From: CAJJDF01 sp965655625
Lineage (GTDB): Bacteria > Bacteroidota > Bacteroidia > Flavobacteriales_D > CAJJDF01
DNA: 36,693 bases
Assembly: GCA_965655625.1 (NCBI GenBank)
Contig: CBFHHA010000024.1
Span: forward strand, 1-36,693
Direction: 5' to 3'
Position 1 is the first letter of the stretch; the number at the start of each line of letters is the position of its first letter. Below, one piece after another: positions 1-7,399 of the stretch. A program made the translations under genes and the position numbers. The notes beneath the pieces were generated by a model, which saw only the letters and a list, made by a program, of their open reading frames with translations, ran no database searches and had not been told where the DNA came from.

Positions 1-1
1 T

Positions 2-82
2 CAAAACAATGAAAAAGAAGAACCAAAATCACCACCTCCGCCAAGTAGCATAGGAGATGATGGGCAGGCTTCTTTGTTCTAA
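2..82 (+). CDS. C-terminal fragment of an unknown protein
   Basis: This reading frame is open from the left edge of the window and ends at the TAA at 80-82, only 5 bases before the next gene. It encodes 26 residues: a charged and proline-rich stretch (EKEEPK, then SPPPPSS) ending in GDDGQASLF. Such a low-complexity tail is typical of a disordered C-terminus. The final QASLF fits the loose consensus of a beta-clamp binding peptide (Q-x-x-L-F), so a DNA replication or repair protein is possible. Too little is visible to name the gene. Confidence 0.6.
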   Translation, partial: QNNEKEEPKSPPPPSSIGDDGQASLF

Positions 83-87
83 ACTCT

Positions 88-915
88 ATGAAATATTATC
101 TAATTCTAATTCGGTATTCTCTTAACTTTTTATCGTTTGTTTTGCCAACATATGCCGGAAAAAAAGCTATTTCTGTATTTTCTAAAGTGAGAAAAAAGGA
201 AGTCAAAGGAAAAGAGCAAGAGTTTTTTGACCAATCGCACTCATTTACCGTTCCACGACCGGGAGAAGATATTTCTTGTTACGAATTAGGGAATCCAAAG
301 GGTAAACTGCTGTTTTTAGTCCATGGATGGGAGAGCAATCCAGGATGTTTTACTCAATTTTTACCCCATTTAAGTTCATATCGTATCATAGCTTTTACGT
401 TGCCTAGTCATGCTCACAAGAAGGAAACTCATACCAATATGTACGAATGCAAAGATGCATTTAAGCTGGTTCTGGATTTTATTTCGCCCAAAGAGGAATT
501 TCATGTGGTAGCTCATTCATTGGGATCATCGGTTACGGCCTTTGCTTTGTCCGAAACAAATTATAAAGCAGATAAATTGGTGTTTCTTTCTGCTAATAAT
601 GACATAGTCCAGGTGTTTGAGGATTTTCAAAAGCTGTTAGGGTTTAATGATCGTGTATTTCGCTTGATAGCTGAGAGAATAGAACATATAGCTGGAGATA
701 AATTGGAAGAAATGAAAGTAGAAGATAGATTGAGTAGAGTAAAATTCAACGAACTTTTGCTCATTCATGACAGATTCGATAAAATAATACCATTCGAAAA
801 GTCAGAAACCTTGAGTAAGAAGTTTTCAAATTCTAAATTGATTCCTTTTCAGAGAATAGGGCATTACAGAATGCTCTGGAATGATAAAGTATTAAAAGAA
901 GTATTGGATTTTTAA
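88..915 (+). CDS. alpha/beta hydrolase fold protein
   Basis: A 275-residue protein with the alpha/beta hydrolase signature. H79-G80-W81 forms the oxyanion-side loop, A142-H-S144-L-G146 is the nucleophile elbow, and Asp231 and His259 are in the right places to complete a Ser144-Asp231-His259 triad. The glycine normally found two residues before the serine is Ala142, a common variant. The N-terminus (residues 1-25) is hydrophobic and could be a membrane anchor or uncleaved signal. The substrate cannot be deduced; esterase or lipase-like activity is only the family default. It starts 5 bases after the preceding gene and probably shares its transcript. Its stop codon overlaps that of the convergent CYTH gene within one TTAA at 912-915. 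Confidence 0.8.
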   Translation: MKYYLILIRYSLNFLSFVLPTYAGKKAISVFSKVRKKEVKGKEQEFFDQSHSFTVPRPGEDISCYELGNPKGKLLFLVHGWESNPGCFTQFLPHLSSYRIIAFTLPSHAHKKETHTNMYECKDAFKLVLDFISPKEEFHVVAHSLGSSVTAFALSETNYKADKLVFLSANNDIVQVFEDFQKLLGFNDRVFRLIAERIEHIAGDKLEEMKVEDRLSRVKFNELLLIHDRFDKIIPFEKSETLSKKFSNSKLIPFQRIGHYRMLWNDKVLKEVLDF

Positions 916-1379
916 GCCCAGAGAGAGTAGGGTAGCGAAACCAATTGTGAATTAAAATAGCGAGAATCTTGCGTTACTTCTTCTCCAATCCAATCTGGTA
1001 TTTCAAAAGATTCATCTTCTGAATTCAATTCGATTTCAGCAACTTCCAAGCCTTTGTTTTCCTGTTCAAAAACATCTACTTCCCAAATGTGGTCGGCATG
1101 ATGCACAAGGTGCCTTGTTTTTGACAAAATTGGTGTGTCGCATAATTTGATAAGCTCTGTTGCTTCATTTACCGGAATCTCGTATTCAAATTCACTTCTT
1201 ACACTTCCAGTCGATTTGCTTTTTATTGTTAAGTATCCCTTCTCATTGGTGACTCGTACTCTCACAGTTCGGTTTTTATCAGAGTTTAGATAACCCTGAA
1301 TGATTTTATTCTCACTGAGAACATCATTTCTCCACGAATCATTTTTTAGCAAAAATTTGCGCTCAATTTCTTTTGGCAT
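912..1379 (-). CDS. CYTH domain protein (triphosphate tunnel metalloenzyme family)
   Basis: A 155-residue protein that opens with the defining ExExK motif of the CYTH superfamily (E4-I-E6-R-K8), followed by the alternating charged strands of a triphosphate tunnel barrel (for example R-V-R-V near residues 39-42, TIKSKS near 52-57, and E-V-E-type strands near 115-120). Family members hydrolyse inorganic triphosphate or act as class IV adenylate cyclases or thiamine triphosphatases. Small bacterial stand-alone members like this one are most often triphosphatases, but the substrate is not shown by the sequence. It lies 61 bases downstream of bshB1 on the same strand and may be cotranscribed with it. 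Confidence 0.85.
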   Translation of the reverse strand: MPKEIERKFLLKNDSWRNDVLSENKIIQGYLNSDKNRTVRVRVTNEKGYLTIKSKSTGSVRSEFEYEIPVNEATELIKLCDTPILSKTRHLVHHADHIWEVDVFEQENKGLEVAEIELNSEDESFEIPDWIGEEVTQDSRYFNSQLVSLPYSLWA

Positions 1380-1440
1380 ACTTTTTTTTAGTTTTTCTCT
1401 AGAACTTCATCTACTCGCATTACAAACAGGAGTGATATAA

Positions 1441-2157
1441 TTATAGTATATCTAATATGTTTTCAATCTTAATTGGATTCACCGAATTAAACCCTTCTCC
1501 ATATTTGCATCCAATGGTTCTCCCAAATTGCCTCGCTCGTCCATCCAAAAAGTCCATGAATTCTTGGTTAGAAATAGGGGTTTGGGGCTCCGTGCTATCT
1601 GGGTTATAGAATTGAGAAGAATAGGCTAAAATAGACTTCATTTTAGTTTCCATTTCTGGGGTAATGTCAATCACAAAATCAGGCTCAATGTATTCGTCCT
1701 GAATGTAATGAAATACTTGTTTGGGTCTCCATTTCTCTTGGATCTCTGCGTTCAACTGTGTTTTTATCTTGATTAATCCGGATAAAAATGCAGCTCTTTT
1801 CACCAACTCCCCACCTCTGCCGTGGTCTGGGTGTCTGTCGTTTATGGCATTGCACAAAACAACGTCTGGTTGGTATTTACGTATCATCTCAATTACTTTG
1901 ATCAGCGAATTTTCATTGATTTGAAAAAAACCGTCACCTAGGTTGAGGTTTTCGCGCACAATGTTCCCGATTATGTGGGTAGCTTTCTCAGCTTCTTGGT
2001 AGCGAATTTCTCTGCTTCCTCGTGATCCAAGCTCACCCTCTGTTAGGTCGATGATTCCTACTTTTTTTCCTTTTTTGATGTGCTTTATAAGTGTTCCGCT
2101 GCATGCGAGTTCAATATCGTCCGGGTGTGCCGCAAAGGCCAATATATCTAATTTCAT
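1441..2157 (-). CDS. bshB1: bacillithiol biosynthesis deacetylase BshB1
   Basis: A 238-residue zinc deacetylase of the PIG-L/LmbE family. The N-terminal A-H11-P-D13-D14 motif provides metal ligands and the catalytic base, and a second HPDH motif (H109, H112) provides the remaining histidine. Bacteroidota proteins of this length and pattern are BshB1, which removes acetyl from GlcNAc-malate in bacillithiol synthesis. Bacillithiol is the low-molecular-weight thiol of many Bacteroidota and Firmicutes. The start codon is fixed by the canonical beginning MKLDILAFAAHPDD. A weak -7-like element (TATCTTTA, minus strand, 2162-2169) lies just upstream, so the gene may have its own promoter although the PqiA-like gene ends only 34 bases before it. 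Confidence 0.9.
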   Translation of the reverse strand: MKLDILAFAAHPDDIELACSGTLIKHIKKGKKVGIIDLTEGELGSRGSREIRYQEAEKATHIIGNIVRENLNLGDGFFQINENSLIKVIEMIRKYQPDVVLCNAINDRHPDHGRGGELVKRAAFLSGLIKIKTQLNAEIQEKWRPKQVFHYIQDEYIEPDFVIDITPEMETKMKSILAYSSQFYNPDSTEPQTPISNQEFMDFLDGRARQFGRTIGCKYGEGFNSVNPIKIENILDIL

Positions 2158-2191
2158 AGTGTAAAGATAAGGTTTTGAATTAGAGAAAATG

Positions 2192-3055
2192 TTAGTCTAT
2201 ATGAACAAGTTTGTTCTTCTTTATGAGGTAATAGGTTCCGATAGAAATTAGACAATATCCCAAGAAAAAATAAAGTCCGGGTAAAGTTGTGCTTTCAGTT
2301 TGTATCCCTACATTGATGTTGTTAAAGGACAAAAAGGCCAAAAAACTCGCTGCAACAAAAATATCGGCCATGCTGTATTTTCCCATGTAAGAAACTACTT
2401 TCAGTAGGTTATAGTTTTGAGATAATTGTTTGGAAAACAAAAATGTATAAAACAAAATTAACTTAGAAAAAGGGAAGACAATACTGAACAGAAATATGGC
2501 AAGGCCTACGATCCAATTTCCATTTATAAACAAAGTTTGAACGAGCTGGATCACTGTTTTACTTTGGTAAAAGAAATATATTTTTCCCTCAAAAGTTTTG
2601 GCAATTCCTATTCCTAGATCAATGTTGAGGTCTTCCATAAAAGCACCCAACTCTATAAAGGGAAGAAGAATTCCTGTCATAAGACAGATAAGCGAACCAT
2701 TGAGAACTACAAATCCTATTTGTGTTAAGGTGATTGTTTTTCTTTTGAAGAAATACCAAAATAAAAAAAAATAGAGAGTGATAAATCCGGCTAACCCAAT
2801 GCAGGATTTGATTGCTGTTTGTTTAGCACGGTAAGCCTTTTTCCAAGTTTCTTTACTCTTTTTCTGTGTGGATTTCCATTCGTTGCTGTTTAGGTAATCG
2901 GTTACATCAAGCAGACTAGACTGAAAGTTTAATTCACTTGTGTAGGCCAATTTGTAACGCTGAAATTTGTTGGAATAAGTCCAGGCTTGGTATATCAATA
3001 TTCCTGCAAGGAAAAATACTAAGCAGGTACTGAGGCTGAAAACACTTCTTTTCAT
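2192..3055 (-). CDS. PqiA-like multi-spanning membrane protein
   Basis: A 287-residue integral membrane protein. One transmembrane helix lies at residues 5-25, followed by an external soluble loop (about 30-80), then three or four further helices (about 85-107, 112-135, 178-205, 235-282). The stretch MADIFVAASFLAFL near residue 230 and the preceding FPFSKLILF resemble the repeated module of paraquat-inducible protein A, which works with MCE-type lipid transporters in Proteobacteria. Only one PqiA module is present and no MCE gene is nearby, so a lipid-transport role is a guess. Its ATG overlaps the stop of the upstream permease gene (ATGA at 3052-3055), which points to translational coupling. 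Confidence 0.6.
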   Translation of the reverse strand: MKRSVFSLSTCLVFFLAGILIYQAWTYSNKFQRYKLAYTSELNFQSSLLDVTDYLNSNEWKSTQKKSKETWKKAYRAKQTAIKSCIGLAGFITLYFFLFWYFFKRKTITLTQIGFVVLNGSLICLMTGILLPFIELGAFMEDLNIDLGIGIAKTFEGKIYFFYQSKTVIQLVQTLFINGNWIVGLAIFLFSIVFPFSKLILFYTFLFSKQLSQNYNLLKVVSYMGKYSMADIFVAASFLAFLSFNNINVGIQTESTTLPGLYFFLGYCLISIGTYYLIKKNKLVHID

Positions 3056-4104
3056 GAGTCAAGTGATGAGTTAATAGTTCCTTTTTCGGAAAGAAGAATC
3101 GCTACATCTTTGGTTCCTTTTATTTTGGAAAAAATCAAAATCATCATTACCGTAATTGGAACGGAAAGAATCATGCCGATTATTCCCCAAATGGCTCCCC
3201 AAACACTCAAAGACAAGATGACAACCAACGAACTGATGTTGAGTGAATTCCCCATCATTTTGGGTTCTAAAAAATTTCCTACCAATACTTGAATCACTCC
3301 CACAAAAATGACGACCAACACAAAGGGTGTAAAATCTGTTCCGCCATACTGAACGAGAGCCATAACCGCTGGAAATAATGTGGCAATAAGAGAACCAATG
3401 GAAGGAATGAAGTTTAAAATAAAAATACAAGCTGCCCAGAAAAAGGCAAAATCGATGCCGATTAATTTTAGTGCGGCATAGCTAGAAACGGCAGTTATCA
3501 AACTGAGTAATGTTTTAATAGACAAATATTTACTAAGGGATTTATCTATTTCAATTAATAATTTGTTTACGTCATCAAATTCATTCGGTTTTTCGTAAAT
3601 AGCTTTGAGTTTATTCAGAAAACTAGTCTCTTCCATTAAGATAAAAATGAGGTAGAGAAGTATCATAAAGGTGCTTGAAAAAAGTTCTGAGAACGAATCA
3701 AGCAAATTCTTTCCGATGGATGTTAGGTCTACATCGCCAATAAAATTATTGATGTTTTCTCCGATATTTAGACCAAATTTTGATTCAATTTGAGTTGCTA
3801 CTTTTTCCAGGTTCTCTTGGTATTTTGGGGCTTCGTTGTAGAGGTCTTGCACATTGGAAATGATAAGATTTGAGATGAGACCAATGACGAATAAAATTAC
3901 TATGGAGGCAAGGGCTGTTTTTATTGCTCGAGGTATTTTGGTTTTTATCCATTCCGATTTGTCCATAAATTCGCGAATTTCCTTAATTATGAACCATAAA
4001 AATACTGCGAGAATGAGAGGGAGTATAATTCCTTTAGCTATTATTAGTAAAGTAATAACGCAAAAAATAATAAAGAATATTAGTCCAATTTTTTGTAATT
4101 TCAT
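3052..4104 (-). CDS. AI-2E family transporter (PerM/TqsA-like permease)
   Basis: A 350-residue membrane protein with the layout of the AI-2E transporter family (formerly UPF0118). A hydrophobic pair lies at residues 5-38, a third helix near 60-82, a long amphipathic soluble segment at about 85-140, and four or more helices in the C-terminal half including the typical FIPSIGSLIATLFP stretch (about 230-245) and GNFLEPKMMGN (about 275-287). Members export small molecules such as autoinducer-2 or act as Na+/H+ antiporters; the substrate is unknown here. It is the first gene of a leftward pair with the PqiA-like gene. Confidence 0.85.
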   Translation of the reverse strand: MKLQKIGLIFFIIFCVITLLIIAKGIILPLILAVFLWFIIKEIREFMDKSEWIKTKIPRAIKTALASIVILFVIGLISNLIISNVQDLYNEAPKYQENLEKVATQIESKFGLNIGENINNFIGDVDLTSIGKNLLDSFSELFSSTFMILLYLIFILMEETSFLNKLKAIYEKPNEFDDVNKLLIEIDKSLSKYLSIKTLLSLITAVSSYAALKLIGIDFAFFWAACIFILNFIPSIGSLIATLFPAVMALVQYGGTDFTPFVLVVIFVGVIQVLVGNFLEPKMMGNSLNISSLVVILSLSVWGAIWGIIGMILSVPITVMMILIFSKIKGTKDVAILLSEKGTINSSLDS

Positions 4105-4174
4105 ACTTGATTTTTACAGTGTTTCTTAAAAGTACATAAGATATCCTGTTTTACCATAAAAAATAGAATTCACC

Positions 4175-5368
4175 TTGAAGAAATTTGAAATTCCTGAAAT
4201 ATATAAAGCTTCCATAATTGGAGAAATAAAAGAAAAGCGGAAGTCTGAAGACAGAATGAAAAAAGATTTTACTCCTTCTATTTTGACCTTTGATGGAGTA
4301 GAATTTGTTCTTGCCCGACATTTTGGATTTTGCTACGGTGTTGAGAATGCCGTGGAAAAGGTTTATAAGGTGTTGGATGAGTTTCCTGAAAAGAATATTT
4401 ACCTATTGAGTCAAATGATTCACAACCCGACAGTAAATGAAGATTTATTGGACAGAGGAATTCGTTTTATTATGGATACAAAAGGGACCCAACTTATTTC
4501 CTGGGACGAGATTACTGCTGAGGACATTGTGTTGATTCCGGCCTTCGGAACTACACTGGAGATAGAGGCTATCTTGAAAGAAAAAGGTATTGTGTCTAAA
4601 GATTATGATACCACTTGTCCGTTTGTTGAAAAAGTGTGGAACAGATCAGAAAAACTAGGAGAGAAGGAGTACACCATTATTATACATGGGAAGGCAGCTC
4701 ACGAGGAAACTCGCGCGACATTTTCGCACAGTAGCGAAAACGGAAAATCTGTCATTGTGAAGGATATCAAAGAGGCTAAGCTTCTTGCTCAGTTTATAGA
4801 TAAACAGCTTCCTGCCAAAGATTTCTATTCGTTTTTTGAGGGGAAATATTCACCTGGTTTTGACCCTTACACCGATTTGAACAAAGTGGGGGTGGTGAAT
4901 CAAACTACCATGTTGGCTTCTGAGACTCATGAAATTTCTCAGTATTTTAAGGATAAAATGATAGAGCTGTTTGGTGAAGAAAACTTGAGTGAAAGATTTG
5001 CAGATACACGAGATACTCTGTGTTATGCCACAAATGACAATCAAAAAGCAACCCTAGAGCTCATGAAAGAAGAAGGGGATTTTGCGGTAGTTGTAGGAGG
5101 TTACAATAGCTCCAATACCATACATTTGGTGGAATTACTTGAACAAAAGTTCAATACTTTTTTTGTTCAAAACGCTGATAAAATTGTGGGTAAGAGTTGT
5201 ATAAATCATTTTGATATTCATGCCAAAAAGGAGAACTCTACCGACTTTTTTGGTAAATTTAACAAAGAAAAATTGAGGATAATTGTTACGTGTGGGGCTT
5301 CATGCCCAGACAGTGTTTTGAATCAAGTGATAGAAAAAATAGTGTATGTTGTCAATCAAAAACAATAA
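4175..5368 (+). CDS. ispH: 4-hydroxy-3-methylbut-2-enyl diphosphate reductase (IspH)
   Basis: The last enzyme of the MEP isoprenoid pathway, converting HMBPP to IPP and DMAPP with an iron-sulfur cluster. The three cluster cysteines are C53 (HFGFCYGV), C148 (TTCPFVEKV) and C283 (LCYATNDNQ). The protein is 397 residues, longer than the roughly 315 of E. coli, because of an N-terminal extension and an internal insertion that I recall from other Bacteroidota IspH proteins. I chose the TTG at 4175 because the extension beginning with KKFEIPEIY matches the start I remember for this phylum, and an in-frame stop lies at 4157-4159. The first ATG (4256) would remove 27 residues but keep the whole catalytic core. 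Confidence 0.93.
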   Translation: MKKFEIPEIYKASIIGEIKEKRKSEDRMKKDFTPSILTFDGVEFVLARHFGFCYGVENAVEKVYKVLDEFPEKNIYLLSQMIHNPTVNEDLLDRGIRFIMDTKGTQLISWDEITAEDIVLIPAFGTTLEIEAILKEKGIVSKDYDTTCPFVEKVWNRSEKLGEKEYTIIIHGKAAHEETRATFSHSSENGKSVIVKDIKEAKLLAQFIDKQLPAKDFYSFFEGKYSPGFDPYTDLNKVGVVNQTTMLASETHEISQYFKDKMIELFGEENLSERFADTRDTLCYATNDNQKATLELMKEEGDFAVVVGGYNSSNTIHLVELLEQKFNTFFVQNADKIVGKSCINHFDIHAKKENSTDFFGKFNKEKLRIIVTCGASCPDSVLNQVIEKIVYVVNQKQ

Positions 5369-6758
5369 AATTGTTTGGGTAAGTTTCTGTGTTTTGTTAT
5401 CCAGTTTTTCGGTAAAAGCCGAGTTGCAAGCAATTTTTAACTACAAGCAGTTTCAAATACCAGGAAAAGGAATTTACATCGAGAATTATTTATCTTTTGT
5501 GTCTTCTTCGTTGAAGTACAAAAGTAAAGAATCGAATGTACTGCAGGCAAGGATATTGATCACCCAAATTCTCAAACGCAACGATTCCATTGTTGATTTT
5601 AAAAAATACAACGTGCTAGGCCCTGAACTTGTGGATAGCGTAGCAATTGATTTTAAAGATCAAAAAAGATTTTTTGTAGAGCCAGGTGTGTATGAGTTAG
5701 AGATTCAATTATTGGATTTGAATAGCCCAAATAGAGTACCTGTAGAGTTGAATAAATTTTTGACAATCAGGGCCTTTGATTCGAGAACTTCTGTGTCCGA
5801 CTTGCAATTGGTTGATTATTTTAAAAAAACTACCGAACGCAATGAGTTTTCTAAATCAGGTTATGATCTCTATCCGCTTATTTCGAACTACATTCCCACT
5901 GAGGTGTTTAAACTTGCGTTTTATTTTGAAGTATACAACAAGCAAGACATAAGAAAAGTATTGGTAAAAGAATACATCGAAACATTTTACGGAAACAAAT
6001 TATTGCCCAGTTACATCAAGCGAAGTGTAAAGGAATTGAAAGAAACTACGCCAATATTTCACGCATTTGATATCGAAAAGCTACCTTCTGGAAATTACAA
6101 TTTAGTGGTAGAGGTAAGGGATGAAAAAAACGAACTCGTTACGAGTGAAAAAGTTTTTTTTCAACGTGTAAATACACAAGTAGTGGAACAAAAACAGGAT
6201 ACGGCAAAGCCTATTTCTTTAACGTACGATTTGCCTCAAGATTCTTTAGATTATTTCTTGGAAGCTCTGGTTCCTATTGCCAATACGCTTGAATACAAAG
6301 TATTGACCGGAAGCAAGTCTAATTTAACGGATGAGGTGAAAGAGCAGTATTTTGTTAATTTTTGGCAAACAAGATATGGGGTAAACGCCATTGCCGAATG
6401 GGAAAAATACCGAAAAAAGGTGGCCGAGGCAGAAGAGCTTTTTGGAAACTCCGTAAAGCCTGGTTACTTGACAGATATGGGAAGAGTTTATATAAAGTAT
6501 GGCAAGCCAAACGACAAAGTAGAAAAACTGAACGAGCAAGGGACTTATCCCTATGTTATTTGGCATTATTACCAAACCCAAAATAGATCAAACGTGTTGT
6601 TCGTTTTCTATCACTCTTCGGCTGTAACACAAGATTTTGAGCTTATCCACTCAGATATGCCCGGAGAAATTACAAACCGTGATTGGAAGTATTTGCTCAA
6701 TATGAGAGTAGGAGGAAAGGACAATAGAGTAGATGAAGATGCAAGAAGAATGAGGTAA
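5346..6758 (+). CDS. GWxTD domain-containing secreted protein
   Basis: A 470-residue exported protein. A signal peptide spans about residues 8-25 (WVSFCVLLSSFSVKA, probable cleavage before ELQ). The middle is beta-rich, with repeated two-strand segments and phrases such as GVYELEIQLLDL and GNYNLVVEVRD that suggest Ig-like folds. The C-terminal region (about 340-460) carries the GWxTD-type signature, here GYLTDMGRVYIKYGKPND, followed by an Y-x-x-W motif (YPYVIWHYY). This domain is found mainly in Bacteroidota and related phyla and its function is not known to me. The start overlaps the end of ispH by 23 bases, so the two are probably cotranscribed, although no functional link is obvious. Confidence 0.8.
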   Translation: MLSIKNNKIVWVSFCVLLSSFSVKAELQAIFNYKQFQIPGKGIYIENYLSFVSSSLKYKSKESNVLQARILITQILKRNDSIVDFKKYNVLGPELVDSVAIDFKDQKRFFVEPGVYELEIQLLDLNSPNRVPVELNKFLTIRAFDSRTSVSDLQLVDYFKKTTERNEFSKSGYDLYPLISNYIPTEVFKLAFYFEVYNKQDIRKVLVKEYIETFYGNKLLPSYIKRSVKELKETTPIFHAFDIEKLPSGNYNLVVEVRDEKNELVTSEKVFFQRVNTQVVEQKQDTAKPISLTYDLPQDSLDYFLEALVPIANTLEYKVLTGSKSNLTDEVKEQYFVNFWQTRYGVNAIAEWEKYRKKVAEAEELFGNSVKPGYLTDMGRVYIKYGKPNDKVEKLNEQGTYPYVIWHYYQTQNRSNVLFVFYHSSAVTQDFELIHSDMPGEITNRDWKYLLNMRVGGKDNRVDEDARRMR

Positions 6759-6891
6759 CATACAAAAGCTATTTTTGAAATTCTAATTCAGGATAAGAGA
6801 GCGAAATTCTTGACTCTGGACGTAAGATTTATTACATTAAGTAAGCAGGATATTTACTAATTTTAATAAATCAAATAAACAAAATGAAACT

Positions 6892-7359
6892 ATGAATAGA
6901 ATTGGATTAGACGAAAACAAGTCAGAAAAAATTGCTGAAAAATTAAACGAGCTGTTAGCAAATTATTCGGTTTTTTATCAAAACACGAGAGGATTTCATT
7001 GGAACGTAAAAGGATAAAAGTTTTTTGAACTTCACGTAAAGTTCGAAGAATTGTACAACGACTTAGTTTTAAAAATTGATGAAATTGCCGAAAGAATATT
7101 GACATTAGCCCACACACCGGAACACAAGTATTCAGTTTACACAAAATTTGCTCAAATAAAAGAAAGTTCGGAGGTGAATAATGGGATTCGAGGGGTAGAA
7201 ATTATCTTAGAATCATTCAAAACTATCATTGAGCTCCAGAGAAACTTGCTGGAATTGACAGATGACGCCAATGACGAAGGTACCAATGCATTGATGAGCG
7301 ATTACATTCGTGAACAAGAGAAACTCGTATGGATGTACTCTTCCTTCTTGAACAAATAG
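6892..7359 (+). pseudogene. dps: dps/ferritin-like DNA protection gene with an in-frame stop
   Basis: Reading through one stop, the frame gives a 155-residue Dps-family protein, the normal length. The ferroxidase-site pattern of Dps is present: F-H-W (His35) near the N-terminus, F-E-L-H with a following K-F-E-E-L-Y, and D-E-I-A-E-R. The helix ending in VWMYSSFL matches the family C-terminus. Codon 42 (7015-7017) is TAA where relatives have a charged residue (usually lysine or glutamate) in the sequence KG-x-x-FF. Translation as written stops after 41 residues. Restart at the ATG at 7051 would give 102 residues without the first two ferroxidase histidines, so it would be inactive. No other damage is visible. 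This is a recent pseudogene, a sequencing error, or a readthrough case. Confidence 0.85.
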
Positions 7360-7399
7360 TCAGAAAATTAAGAGAATAAATAGACAGAGCGAAAATTAC

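Noticed and set aside
7051..7359. The 102-residue frame starting at 7051 as an independent gene
   Set aside because: It is the C-terminal two thirds of Dps; the upstream codons in the same frame encode the matching N-terminus including the FHW motif.
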